From contig JAAAUF010000014.1 in assembly GCA_015499985.1 (NCBI GenBank), positions 53,423 through 117,422 on the forward strand: a DNA stretch of 64,000 bases, read 5' to 3'. The DNA comes from Haplosporangium gracile (taxonomy: Eukaryota > Mortierellomycota > Mortierellomycetes > Mortierellales > Mortierellaceae). The first letter of the stretch is position 1. Every line of letters begins with the position of its first letter. Below are positions 46,408-59,063 of the stretch, in pieces. A program made the translations under genes and the position numbers. A model generated the notes under the pieces. It saw only the letters and a program-made list of their open reading frames with translations, was not told the DNA's origin and did not search any database.

Positions 46408-49072
46408 TCACTGTGAAAAGATTAGGTCGCGCTCAGGTACCGATTCAAGGTTCTCGGGTTCGTTGCGCCTCTGGTGCTCCATGGCCATATCCGCAGCCAC
46501 AACCTGGCGAACGTGCTTCTTTTGCTGCCCGGAGTCCTCAACCTCCTTGGAAGCCATCGTCTGGACCAACCCAACTTGCTCCTCGACATGCTGCTTCGCT
46601 TCCGTCAGTTGAGCCAGGATCTCCTTGATCCGCCGGTTGTACATCTCGCGGTTTTGAGCGGCCTGACGCTCCATCAAGATATTCTCTTGCTCGAGCCGGT
46701 CGGCCTCTGCTGTGTTTTGGTTGATTTCCAACGTCATCGCCTGAAGCTGCTCTTCCTGGCTTTCTGTGAACGTCTGACGATTGGCTGACTCCGTCCTTAC
46801 AGACTATATTTATAACGATGGAATTTGTAGGCGGCGCCTTAGTAAAGAAACCCATGTGTACTCAATAACAAGGTCCAATATAACGCAAAAGTAATTGTAC
46901 TATACCTCCTTGTCTTCTTGGTGCTTTTTAGACAGAAGGCCAAACTGGTACTCCTTGATACGAATCTCGGCATTCTTATCCGCAATTTGGTCCTCCAAGT
47001 GGTCCAGGTCCTCCTTCAGACCCATAAGCTCATTCTCCGTCTTGTTGACATTTGTCGTAAACTGATTCCTGAGGGCGCCGACTGTCCGTTCGGCCCTGTT
47101 CTTGGTTTCAATCGAATACAACTTTCCAGAACCAGAGATAGCATTGTCTAGATCTAGTCGTAACTCAAAGTCCTGACCTCCTGCATGCTTGGCGGATGAA
47201 GGAACGATTCCAATTTTCACTGCGAGCGTATTATACTCAGTGATCAAGCGCTCTGCCTCGCTCTCACCGTCCTGGAACCGTTTATCGAGCGTCCGCTGCT
47301 TGTCCTCTAAAGCGCTGACCTGCTGCTTCAGACTGTCCTCCTTCCGGCGCAACCTGTTGCGTTCCTCAATCTTGGTCTCCAAACCAGCGCGAGTTGTAGT
47401 CTGTGTCCGAACAATCTCCTGGACCTCCCGCTTAGCCCGCTCAAGATCCGACAGCTTGTGCTCCTTGTTTATGATGTTTTTCCTGGTCTCTTCGTTCGCC
47501 ATTCGCACCTCCTCGATCCTGGGCACGCCATGGTCGATGGCCTTCTTGAACTGCTCCAAGTCTTTCTTCAAAGTCTTTTGCTCCCCTTCCAGTGCAATGA
47601 GCGGCGACTAAAAATGTATAATAAACAAAAATTAAACATGCGTTAGCTTCGTGCCTAAGAACGCACCAAACGCATGGTTGTCTTTTCCGTCCAGTTTTAT
47701 CGAATATATGACTTACCACTTCTGCCCGAGCGGTCTCTAGCTCCTGTCTACGAGAATCGTTCATAGCCTCAAGGCTCCGCACCTCCTCCTCTGCGTACTC
47801 TTTGCGACGTAGAAAACTCTTAGCCATGCTCTCCTCGATCTCCGGATCGTGCAAATTCCCTGTCAACATCCAGACCCTGTACGTCCTTGTCAAGTAGTGG
47901 TATAATGCTCGCTCTGGTGATACCTGCGTCATGTCCATTTTCGGATCGATATCTCTGTCCCTGTTGTGTGCGTTGCTCATCTGCTGTGCCTCCATTAGTT
48001 CGTTGTATTTGTCGATGATCTAGAATGTATCAAGAATAAACGAGAATAAACTTCGGTTCATGTCGTCCTTAGTCGTTCATGGTTGATATAAAATAAAAAG
48101 GAGCCAATAATCTCGTACCGTAATAACGTCCACCATCCAGCCGAGCAATGCCAGCATGTTGGGCCAAGAGTGTGGTGTTCCGACGGTATACAATGACGTC
48201 TTAGAAATGGAATCTGCCGCCGGGTATCTATATTAACATAAGGCAAAAATGAGAAATTTGTCCTGAACACCTTCACGTCTCCTCCAAGTCCCGAGCAAAC
48301 TCTGTCGCACTTTTCCGTTCGCTTTACCTCATCGTCTTTAACAAGACAGGCACCTCATCCTCGAACTTTTTCTGAAACTCGTATCTTGGCTCCAGTTTGA
48401 GGTATAGGAACTTGAAGATGTCCTGGAAATCCTTGTTGGTCGGCTGGGTCAGGTTTTTGTTTGTGATGACATGAGGGTATCCGGTTTGCGTCAAGAAATT
48501 TACAATGTGGAGAATCAAGTTCCTTTGAAATCCTTTGTCCTTGACTGGGCGTGGGTCCCGAATTGTGACGTTGTTTAAGAGCGAAAACCCCATTCCTGGG
48601 CCAGGTCCGTTCATAGACTGTCTTGGCGCAAAGCTGCTGACTCGGCTAGAAAAAAAACACAAAAAAGACCACATAAAACGTGAGTTCAGCAGCGCAAGCA
48701 AGTGTCTCGGTTTTGTACTTCAGACAGGCCCACTGGCACTGGCACATACCGGTTTCCTGATGTAGGTGGCCCCATGACACTGCTTCCAAGAGCTCCATAG
48801 TCGTCTCCAGTCAAAGGTCCCATAGGAGAAGGTCGTTGTGACATCATGACGGATGAGTTCAGAATACTGTTGCGATGGCCTCCGTTGATGGACTGCCGGA
48901 ATCCAGACGAGACGCTCCAGCGACTGTTGCCAGTCCCACCTCCTGCCGAGTTCGTGTAGGAGGATGCGGATAGGGGTGGTTGCATGGTATTTGGGTAGCT
49001 TGTCATCCTTTTTGATGTGGGTATGCTCGAACTGCTGTTGTTGTAGGGTGTCTGCGGTTCCTGGTGATTCAT
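46408..49072 (-). CDS. NDC80: Kinetochore protein Ndc80/Hec1
   Basis: Six exons (49072-48750, 48645-48328, 48227-48119, 48019-47717, 47607-46906, 46803-46408) give 716 aa. Ndc80 is the microtubule-binding subunit of the outer-kinetochore NDC80 complex (with Nuf2, Spc24 and Spc25). A basic, Ser/Asn-rich disordered N-tail (about 1-115) precedes the calponin-homology domain. The domain is marked by RDPRPVKDKGFQRNLILHIV, the block LTQPTNKDFQDIFKFLYLKL, and PHSWPNMLALLGWMVDVI. From about residue 250 onward the protein is long heptad-rich coiled coil (for example EETRKNIINKEHKLSDLERA) ending at SVPERDLIFSQ. Length fits fungal Ndc80. Only 105 bp separate its start from the ATG18 stop upstream, so its promoter is very compact or overlaps the ATG18 3' end. 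Confidence 0.93.
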
Positions 49073-49177
49073 AGTTTAAAGAAGAGTCAAATAGATGGAG
49101 TACACGAATTTTTTTATTTTTCGTTCAACAAAAAAAATCTCCGTGACTGTCTTCGCGTCCCTTCAAACGCGTCTTTT

Positions 49178-51254
49178 TCAAACGGTTCCATTGGCATCCT
49201 CCGACGACGACAACAAGCTGTCAAAGATTTATAAAGGCTTCTCGTGGTTAGTTTCAAAACACTACGATGTATAGAAAAAAAAAGAACATAGCTTTTAAGG
49301 AGCTGGCACTAACCTGAACTGCTTGAGCAAGACACATGGGCCGCCGTTCTCCAGGTCAATATTGTATTGATACAAATAGCCATCCGATGTCGCCACCATG
49401 ATCTGTGGAGTCGTCCTAGAAATCGAGTTGAACATATCTGAGTTAGTCATTAGGTTCTGATCTTTCGAAATAAGCGCTCCGTGTTGCCCCCTTGCAAACT
49501 CACGAGCTCAGCGCAATAACACTCTGGACGCCAGACGTTGGCAGCTTGATGTGAGCAAAGTCGCGAGATGGCTCAAAAATCTCCGTTATGGCTCCTGGAA
49601 GGTATGAACCAACGCTTCCCGCAAGATTCTTTCCGATGTTGAATGATTGTCGGCGAATAATGGAACTATTATACGGGAACAAAACGTCGTCAATGTTAAC
49701 ACCGGTAAAATGCTTCCCATCAACGAGACGACTAGAGCGTTGCCATATCCATACCTCATTCCCGAGCCCTTTTCGGCTGAGCCGTCAATCGAGCCTCCAT
49801 TTGATCTGTGACCATCACCGGGACGATTTGATCCTCCGAGTTTGAAAATGTGGACAGTGTCAGTGTCGCTTGATACCGAGAGCAATGTGCTGGTGAGATT
49901 GAAGGAAAGTGAGTAGATCCTGGCAGACTGTGATCCTCGCCTGAATTGGAACAATCGCTGCGCATTAGGTATCGACCAAATGCGGATAACAGTACCCTAA
50001 TATCATTGGAACGGCAATGACATCCAAGTTAGTACGTCAAATCGCGTATTACTTGCACCCAACACTTGTCCTTGTGCATCCTGATCTCACATCTCGAAAA
50101 GTACCTTGTCGCTCGCAGTTGCAAGCATAGTTCCCTCAGAGTTGATAGATATGTTGGAGACAGAGGTCTTATGAGCCTGGACAATGTTAACCACTTGCAA
50201 CGTCAGAGCATCAAAGATCAGAACGTCTCCTGAAGGACCATGCGAGTCATCCCGTCCACCGCCAGAGAAGGGTGAGGTAGGAGATGGTGTAGGCGATGGA
50301 TAAGCGAGATAGCAGTTCTCGCTTGAAGGTGACAATGCACAGATAGCTATTGAAGAAAGCACCAACATATTTGTCAGCATGATTTCTCGCTTCCAGGGTG
50401 TATGAAAAAAAAGTGTACGGTCGCATGACCTGTCGAAAAGCCATCCTGTGACATACCATGAGGATTAGGACTTGTTTCGATAGTGTGAAGAAGCTTCATG
50501 TTGCTGATGTCATAAACGTAGATCTGGTCCTCGAGCACTACGATCAATCGTTTCCGATTGAGTTTGACAGAGAGGATGGTTGTTGGAAAAGTGAGCTCGC
50601 AAATGGTTGATTGACGCTATTCACAGTATAGTGCAAGGTGGCAGGAAAAATACAAAAGATAAGATGAGATATTGTACTGAACTTGATACATCCTGTGTGT
50701 TTATGCAATTGTCATTAAAAAAAAAAAGCCTCTTACCTTGGTATTGATGATTTGCAGTCTTCTGGGCGAGGATGCTGGCTGGTCACCAGCTCCGACGATC
50801 GCGACCAAAGATGTGCAAAACAACATCTCGACAATCCCGATAGAGCTGTCCGCTGTTGAAAGAGTACAAATACGTCAACAATAAAGTATGTGGTGAGTAG
50901 TGTGTGCTGATGTAAAGAGTCAGACACTCAAAGTTTCGCACGAAAACCACGTTGCTTTTGTCCTTGCAGCTTGGTAAACGTACTCTTGGAGTAGCATTTG
51001 CCGAAAGGGTCGCAATTGTAAATGTTGAATCCGCGTTTTGTGCCGACAGAAATGCAACTAGTTGAATGAAAGTCAAGAGTAGAAGCAGGTGTGAGTGTGA
51101 GAATGGGGGAGTGAGGGAGCGAGTCGAGTTGCCGCAGAAGGAGAACCATTCCAAAGACTGACAACAACATAGTGTCAGTGTGAATAGGTAGGTACCTAAA
51201 GTCCTGGTTAAAGTTGATGAATAGGAGGTCTCCGCCTCGTGCGCTGAGGTTCAT
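49178..51254 (-). CDS. ATG18: Autophagy PROPPIN Atg18 (WIPI family)
   Basis: Nine exons (51254-51196, 51057-50984, 50852-50737, 50616-50457, 50346-50105, 49996-49755, 49665-49504, 49415-49314, 49217-49178) give 398 aa. Atg18 is a seven-bladed beta-propeller that binds PtdIns3P and PtdIns(3,5)P2 on phagophore and vacuole membranes. The signature FRRG lies at about 235-238 ([19 protein letters not shown]). Other family blocks are [95 protein letters not shown] and the C-terminal LLKQFSLLSS. The start [19 protein letters not shown] is chosen because the open frame upstream is Thr/Pro-rich and not conserved. The last two exons are short. It is divergent to the acyl-CoA synthetase gene. Confidence 0.94.
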
Positions 51255-51974
51255 GTTTGGCAGTAGTGTTTTTCTTGTTGTTTGTAAGCTGTGTGTTGGT
51301 GTAGCTAGTTTGTGTGAGGGAGTGCTGGAAGCTGAAGGAGTTGTGGTTGGGTTGGGTTGAGTGGTGGCAAAAGAGAGAAAAAGGAGAAGGGTGCGTGTGA
51401 CCAAGAAGAGCCTCCTCATGGCCCAGAGAGCAGTCACTGGAACATGAGGATTGCGCACGAACTAAAACGAGTGTCAAAAAAGGGCAAAAACCTGCTGGAC
51501 CCCCTTGTTCTTTTCCACCTCTGCCACTTTGAAGGGAGTTTCGGGCAAACGAACCCTTGGCGTTTCATTGTTACCCTTTTTTTTTGTGTCAAGTCAGAAC
51601 CTATGTTGTACTGTGTTCAGCGCCATCAAACGCAGATCTGTATTCACAGACTGAGCGAGATCGTGTGAAGGATTTTGTGATCTGTTGGGGCACGCCTTCC
51701 ATCGATGGATTGATTCGTTTTGGTGGCCCTTGCTTTTTTTATTTCCTTTTTTACCCTTTGTTCTGCTGCTTTTTTTCTTTTCTCTCTCTTTTCTTCTTCT
51801 TTCTTCCTCTCTTGTTCTCTTCGACCCACAGCCCTCCTCTCCTTCTCCTCTCCTTCTCCTCTCCTCTCTTCTCCTTCCCTCTACTTCACTTTTACTCGAC
51901 TTGACTTCACTTCGCAATCTTCCTCTCATCCCTCCTTCATCCCGCTCCTCAACACATCTCTACTCTAACACACA
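51255..51974. promoter_or_regulatory. Shared divergent promoter of ATG18 and acyl-CoA synthetase
   Basis: There are 720 bp between divergent starts. The right half (about 51740-51960) is a dense CT tract on the acyl-CoA synthetase sense strand that runs almost to its ATG. The left half is GT/GA-rich on the plus strand. No TATA element is evident near the ATGs. Confidence 0.6.
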
Positions 51975-54719
51975 ATGGCCACTCAAATGTACTCCATCGA
52001 GGTTGTCGGCAGCCAGGAGACCCCCGGCGAAGGAAAGCCTCGCCGCAGCATCCTCTGTCCCGACAAGCTCGTCCAGAGTTATCCATCTAACAAGGGCAGC
52101 GCCAACATTACAACTCTTTACGAGAACTTTTTAGAGGGTGTCCAGCGTTCAGGTACGAGACATTAAACATGGTTCCTCTCTCTCCCCTTGAGCTGAAACA
52201 ACTCTCTCTTCGTTCACCCTGGGCGCAGTACTCATCTCGTGCTTTCTGTTATATAATAGAGGGTGGTGACTTTCTCGGATACCGTCCCATTGTTGATGAT
52301 GTTCCCCAGCCATACGAATGGCTTACTTACTCGCGCGTCCAGGAGAAGGTGACCCATTTTGGTGCTGGACTTAGCCACCTCGGCCTGGCAACTCAGCAGA
52401 ACTTTGGAATCTTTTCCATCAACCGGCCTGAATGGGTAAACCATGATTGTATAAACTGACAGAGAAATATAATTACTTTACCCACTTTGTTTTGTATGCT
52501 TTATTCGATAAATGTGGCGTGCACAATGACTAAACAACAATGGTTTGTTTTTCCCCTTGTTCTCCTCATATAGACGATGAGCGAGTTAGCCGGTTACATG
52601 TACAATTTTACGTCTGTCCCTTTGTACGACACCCTGGGTGTGTCTGCCATCGAGTTTATCGTCAACCAGACCGAGATAGAGACCGTGATTGCATCTGCCG
52701 ACAAGGCCTGGATCCTGCTCAACATCAAGGCCACCCTGCCCACCGTCAAGAACATCATTGTGATGGGCTCGCTGGAGGAATCTCTGGTCTTCGAGGGCAA
52801 GAGAATGGACGTCAACATCGTTGCCTGGACCGAGGTTGAGCGTAACGGACTCGACAAGCCTGTGCCCGTCAACCCTCCCTCTCCTGACGATGGTAATAAT
52901 CTCGTATGAAATGATGCCATCGTTTTTGTCGCCGGCTGTGCCATCGGTTCGTATTAGCGTCGCTAAACTAACCTACACTTTTCTTTTTCTCGCTTCTTCA
53001 CTAATACAGTCGCTACCATCTGCTACACCAGTGGAACAACAGGAACGCCAAAGTAAGCATGAACGTCGTTGTCTTTTAGAGTTTAGTTTTTGGTTCGCTT
53101 TGGGTTGCACATTCATTTCTTTGGGGTCCTGTTGCATTCAGTAAACAAACAAAAAAAAACAACAATGCGCTATCGGCTCCTACATTGGCTCTCTTTTGTC
53201 CATTTTACCAACAACGTTGATGCTAACCACCACTATGCTAATTACATGTCCAGGGGCGCTCTTTTGACCCACAAGAACTTCATTGCGGGTATCGGCTCGT
53301 TCCACATGATGGCCAAGCATCAAAAGTTCTTCATCCCCTCCGGAGCCGACACCCATATCTCGTACTTGCCTTTGGCGCACGTTTTTGAGCGTCTCTGTCA
53401 GGCCGTTATGATCTCGGGGTCAGCTCGCATTGGATACTACCAGGGCGACACTCTCAAACTGTTGGATGATGTCGCAATTTTGCAGCCTACTATCTTTGTC
53501 TCGGTTCCTCGTCTCTTCAACAGGATTTACGACAAGGTCTTGGCTGGTGTCAAGGCTAAGGGTGGAGTTGCCGCTTATCTGTTCAACCGTGCCTACGCTG
53601 CCAAGAGGGACAACTTGAGACGTGGTATTTTGGAGCACGTCCTCTGGGACCGCTTGGTCTTTGGTAGCATCCGTGCTCGTCTCGGAGGAAAGGTCAAGCA
53701 CATTGTCTCCGGCTCGGCTCCCATCTCGCCCGATGTCATTGATTTCCTCCGCATCTGCTTTAGCGCAGATGTGTATGAGGGATATGGTCAGACTGAGCAA
53801 GCCGCTGGATTGAGCATGAGCTATCGCGGCGACTTGACTCCTGGCCAGGTCGGACCTCCACAGCTGTGTGTCGAGGTTAAGCTGAGAGATATTCCTGCCA
53901 TGAACTATACCAGCAAGGACCAGCCCTTCCCTCGCGGAGAGATCATGCTTCGCGGACACTCTGTTTTCAAGGGCTATTACAAGGCACCCAAGCAAACCGA
54001 GGAGACCTTGGATTCCGAAGGCTGGGCTAGGTAACTTGCAATTCCTGACTGTTTTATTGAATGTACAGCCGGAAGTCTACAAGTCAGCACCCATTTTTAA
54101 CCCACACTTACACTATTCATGTACTTAGCACTGGAGATGTTGGACAGTGGGATGAGCGTGGACGTTTGGTTGTGATTGACCGAGTCAAGAACATCTTCAA
54201 GCTGGCTCAGGGTGAATACATTGCACCCGAGAAGATTGAGTCTGTTTTGGCCAAGCACTACCTGGTCGCCCAGGTCTTTGTCTACGGCCATTCACTCAAG
54301 GCAACTTTGGTTGGAGTTGTTGTCCCTGATTTTGAGACCTTGCGCCTGTGGGCCAACTCCAACGGTTTGGCTGGCAAGTCAGACCAAGAACTTTGTGATA
54401 CTCCTGAGGTTCAAAAGACTCTTTTGAAGGAGTTGGCGACTTTTGGACGGGAGTCTGACTTGAAGGGCTTTGAGATCTTGAAGAATATCATTGTAGATTC
54501 GCAGCAGTTCACGATCGAGAATGACCTCTTGGTAAGCGACGTGCCAATACAAAGCCAATGTAACCTTGTTAGAGTTTTACCCATGCAAGACAACTTGACT
54601 AACTGGTGCTCTCTTTGGACCTGCCACAACTCTAGACTCCTACTTTCAAGTTGAAGAGACACACTGCCAAGGAAAAGTACAACGCAGAGATTGAGCGCAT
54701 GTACGCTGAGATCGAGTAA
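51975..54719 (+). CDS. Long-chain fatty acyl-CoA synthetase (ACSL/Faa family)
   Basis: Seven exons (51975-52152, 52260-52435, 52574-52892, 53010-53052, 53254-54030, 54129-54531, 54636-54719) give 659 aa. It activates long-chain fatty acids with ATP and CoA for lipid synthesis, remodelling or oxidation. The AMP-binding P-loop YTSGTTGTPKGALLTHKN (about 230-247) is split by an intron. Further motifs are SYLPLAHVFERL, VSVPRLFNRIYDKV, VSGSAPISPDVIDFLR and YEGYGQTEQAAGLS. The fatty-acyl signature region runs from EGWASTGDVGQWDERGRL to IDRVKNIFKLAQGEYIAPEK. The C-terminus LKRHTAKEKYNAEIERMYAE is typical. No peroxisomal SKL-type signal is present. Length matches the family (about 650-700 aa). It converges on TRAX, 141 bp apart. 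Confidence 0.95.
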
Positions 54720-54860
54720 ATCTAATAAAGGACGAATAAACGCGCCAACAGTTGGCTCAACTCTACAGTCTCATCATAGTTCACCATATAATTTTCTAGT
54801 TCATAGTCCATGTACAAAAAAACACGTATCCATTTAACAACGAGTTTATTCGAGTGTGTG

Positions 54861-56423
54861 TTACTCCTCATCCTCATTGTCGGCGGTACCAGAATCCCCT
54901 CCTCCTCCACCTCCCCCCAAATCCTGACCACTCATCAACATCTGCCTCAACACCTCTGGAGGATACTCTGCTCCACGCACCTTGACGTTATAACAGGCCA
55001 ACTCAATCTTTTGAAGAGACTGCTTTAAGGTACCCATCTTTTTGGAGATGGGCGACATTTTGGTGAGTGACAATCCGTCGAACCCACTCTTGATATCGCG
55101 AAGGAACTGAAGAATTTGCTGGACGCGTTGTTCTGGCGAGAGGATAGAAGCATTTTCCTCCTGGAGGTTGGGCATCAGCGACTGACCGAGCGTGTTGATG
55201 GCAAGACGCATCAATTCTCCTGTAAGATCGGCAATGCCCAGCAGGTAATCTTCGTCCGTGACCTCGAGTGCGATCTGCACTGTCGGAGATGACGTTGCCG
55301 CCGTTACTGGCGCTGAGGGTGTTTGGTCTGTTTCCATGATCATAGGTGAAATTGGAGCCGTAGAAGGCGATCCATCAGCAGCTGATGTGCTTGCTGATGG
55401 TTGTGAACTCGGCCCACCTGCTCGGGCAGAGTTTGCTGGTCTCTTGGTGGCGTCTTCCCTGTCCCTGTTGTAAGGTCTTTTCCTGTTGTCCTTGTTGAAC
55501 TTTCCTCGTTGTCCGCCACCGCCTCCGCCTGATCTACCCTCGCCGCCGAACGGAGATTGACCGATGACGATAATGAGATCTGGGTTGGTCATTTGTTCAG
55601 GTGTCGTTGTAAAGACCAGATCAGCTTCGAGTGCACTCTTGGGCATAAGCTTTCCGTGAACCAAGTAGTATTCCAGTGTCATCGCTTCGATCTATCATGA
55701 GAGCGATATTATGTGTAAGTAAATCACCCGTGGCATATAAAAAAGTAACTCGCACCAGTGACATTCAAGGGGTACAAACAGTTGGTCGACATGACTTACA
55801 TATTCTTGAAAAGCACCAGAGACACTTCTTTGGTAACGATAGTAGTTTGATCCCTGAAGGTCAATGGCAACTCGGTGGAAGAGCTTCAGGACTGTCGCGT
55901 GCTTCTCCTTGAACTCGACCAAGGCTTCGGATGTTGCCGAGAACTGAGGGAGGTAGTCTTTGGGTTCTGCGCGGTGGAGCGCAAAGATCATCTTTTTGCT
56001 GAAGTTGTTGATATCTCTACAATGATCATGAGAGAAAAGGTGATGTTAATATTAGTTGGTGGCGAAACCAGTTGCCATAGGAGTCGCTTGCGAAAAAAAT
56101 TCATTCCAACTCACCTAGACGCTTTGATGATGCGCTCTCGTCGGTCATGCTAAATGGCCAATAGAGTAAACAACCACCGTCAGTGCAATCCTTCTTCGAC
56201 ACTATTTCTCCTCGCACAACTTCCTTTACATAGCTATCCTGTGCGTCCCTTCACGTACGTGCTCTTCGAGGATATCGCGAAAGTATCCAAAATCCTGCAC
56301 TGTCGACTTGCCGAGGTTGGACCGAACCATATCTCCTTTGGACTCGTGCTTCTGAGCAGTCAAAGGCGTTTCCGCGAGCTCGGTCATTGAGGCCGGTGGC
56401 GTTTCCATGTGTACGTCCTCCAT
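54861..56423 (-). CDS. TSNAX: Translin-associated protein X (TRAX)
   Basis: Four exons (56423-56259, 56149-56115, 56016-55800, 55691-54861) give 415 aa. With translin, TRAX forms the C3PO nuclease, which acts in RNAi passenger-strand removal and in tRNA fragment processing in Neurospora. Family blocks are HDRRERIIKASRDINNFSKK, the rebuilt FQEYIEAMTLEYYLV, DYLLGIADLTGELMRLAIN, and GTLKQSLQKIELACYNVKVR. The acidic residues matching the TRAX catalytic set are kept: Glu138 and Glu141 (EYIE) and Asp294 and Glu298 (DLTGE). Oddities are a roughly 90-residue Gly/Arg/Ser/Pro-rich insertion (about 183-275), which includes a GGGGGGQRGK basic patch, and a C-terminal Gly/Asp tail. Animal TRAX is about 290 aa. 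Translin itself is not in this window. Confidence 0.92.
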
Positions 56424-56611
56424 TGGTGAAGTTGATGTCGGTCGCGTTTTTGTGAAAACAAGGAGATTTCAAGTATGCTTTATTTTACAGGTCGTGACTG
56501 CTCAGGGTTATGGATGAAATGGCCAACTTGAAAAAAGTACCTGAAGAAAAAAAACGCCACCACTCTTTATCTCTTTGTTCTATCAACTTGGACTCGACTG
56601 CCATCACCGCC
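56424..56611. promoter_or_regulatory. Compact divergent promoter, TRAX and unknown gene
   Basis: Only 188 bp separate the TRAX start from the preferred start of the plus-strand gene. If the alternative upstream ATG at 56510 is used, the interval shrinks to 86 bp. It is moderately A-rich with no distinctive motif. Confidence 0.5.
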
Positions 56612-59023
56612 ATGACAACACAGGATTCGCTTAGGATCATCGATAAGCGACAAACCATCGTATGCATCCTCTGCTTCTATATCAAACATGCACACACACG
56701 AAATCAACTTCACATCATCAATGAAAAATCATTTTAACACCTTGTGTTTAATATTTTCAAACTTAAACAACAACAGTCGGGGACAGAGTACCTGTTCAAC
56801 TCTGGAGAATGGATAGCGTCGTCAACATCCCGTATCGTCAACCCAGAACTGGTCGAACTTTACGAATATCTTCACAACTCGGGATTTCGGAAGGGCGTCA
56901 ATGTCTTCAACCCACTTCTCAGACCGAGGTTCGTGTTGCCCAAGGGAACTCGCAAACGAATACAGTCGTCCTCGGGAACAATGACCACCACGACGTCCAC
57001 AACACGTTTGACAGAGGACCCTCAAGAGATCAATGCGGCATTAACACCGATGTTGACGGAATCTGGTCAGGATTCGGATCAAATTGCCGACATGTCATTT
57101 GACCAGGAGGAGGACGATGACGAGAGTCGGGATAGCATTTCTACGCCACCTCCAAGCAAAAAGCCTCGAATTGCGGTCTTACGGAAAGAGAGGTCACTGG
57201 GACTGAGCCAGCTCTCGATTGGGTCAATGTCGAATGATGGAGACTCTTCTCAACAGAGAGACAGTCAGGATTCAGGACCAGCATCCCCCAGCACATCAAC
57301 ACGTTCGTCACTCAAGAACCTTGATCACAAATCGCCAGCAGAAGATTCCAGCAGTCGGTCCACACCCACCCCTGAACCAAAGCGCAACAAAAAAGCTATG
57401 GCGATCATAGAATTTAACAAGAACACCGAGAACTTAATTACCGTTTACTTCAAATCTGCTCTCGGTAAGAAAACAGGCCGCTTTAAACGACATCGAATCG
57501 GTAGAGTGCACGCGCTTGTAATTAATCGCTAAAAAAATTTACCATCCAGATGCTACTGGTGTCGAGGTGTTTGATATGATTCTGGGTCCATTGCGTCGTC
57601 CAAGCAAGTAAGTCGAAACACTGTCTTGTTACATGTACGTTTGTCGTCTTAACCCTGTCTAACCTTTGGGCTCAAAACATGTCGTCTTTCTAGAGAATTT
57701 ATTGCGGGATTCTTTTATGCAGTCATTCTCTCGCCACTGACTGACTCTGCGACTATTGAGGCTGCCATTCATCTGCTGGATCGTATTCTCACTCTGCATG
57801 GGCCGGAGGCGTTTCAAGCCATATGGGATGTTCCAAAGCGACGGCGTGAGTTTGCCGATGGAACCAGTCCCTTCTCAAAAGCGTCGACGGCCTCCGACCA
57901 GGATGATTTCAAAATGAGCAGCATGAACTCACGTTCATCGTCAGCAAACAAAAAGCTACTTACGCTGAGAGACCTGTCGTCGGCTGCACTTGCTGGACGC
58001 CTCCCTAGCTGGAGCGACATCTGGGATGTGATCAAGGCCGAGTTAGGGCTGGATACTAAGGATGAATCAAAGCAACATATCTCCCTGCAGGAGCATCAGA
58101 TCCGGTTACGCCTTCAGGGTAGTGAGGCTGCAGTGGACATGGAACAACCCTCCAATGAGCTGGATGATGAAGATTTAGAGAGCCAAGGAGAGGGCAGCAA
58201 GTCGAGCAAGAATGTCACAGAGGAACAGGAGATTCGCGAGGAAGTAGGGCGAGCCATTGTCAGCTTTCTCCTTCGTGTCCTGGAACAGGACGCCGTACTT
58301 AACAACAGTAAGTCTAGTAAACCTCGGTATTAACCCTTGGTGATGATAATTTGCTCCACTGCTAAATGGTTGTTCGATAATATTAATGATGTATTTTGTT
58401 GTTTTTTTGCTTGTAGTGTCATCGAGGTCGTTCTTTTGTTGCGATGCACTTGCTGTCAACCGATACACTTCCGGTCACGCGGTCAGACAGACCTTGGGCC
58501 TCGCCTTTCAAATTATCGGACTCGCCACATCCTCGCGGTACTTTGCGCCTCATGTTCGACTCAACCCTACAGCTCCCTCCTCACCAACAAAACCTTTGGT
58601 GAAACCCGTACGAGCAACATCGCCATGGCCAGTCAACGAACGCTGTATACTGAACTCTGCCGGGTTGGAGATTCTTCAACTTGGACAGCAGATCATCCTG
58701 CTGCTGGTCAGGTTCATCCAGGCTGGTGAACTGCTTCCTGGCAAGGGTCTGGAGGAACTGGCGCGAGAGGTGATTTCTCGAATGAGCAAAATGAACAAGG
58801 ACCGGAAACTCCCTTCGTCATCATCCTCAGGAGATCGTACCACTTCGTTCGTGTCACCATTCCTGTTGGAGAGATACAACCTTGACCAGACGGAGGTCTT
58901 TTTGAAGACGTTGATTCAGGGACCCTGCTTATTGGAGGCTGGCACTGGATCAGGGACGAGCGTTAAGCTGAGACGGGACATGTTGCAGAAGCAGCAGCAG
59001 GCCAACGGCGGTGTCGATGGGGT

Positions 59024-59063
<40 letters not shown>

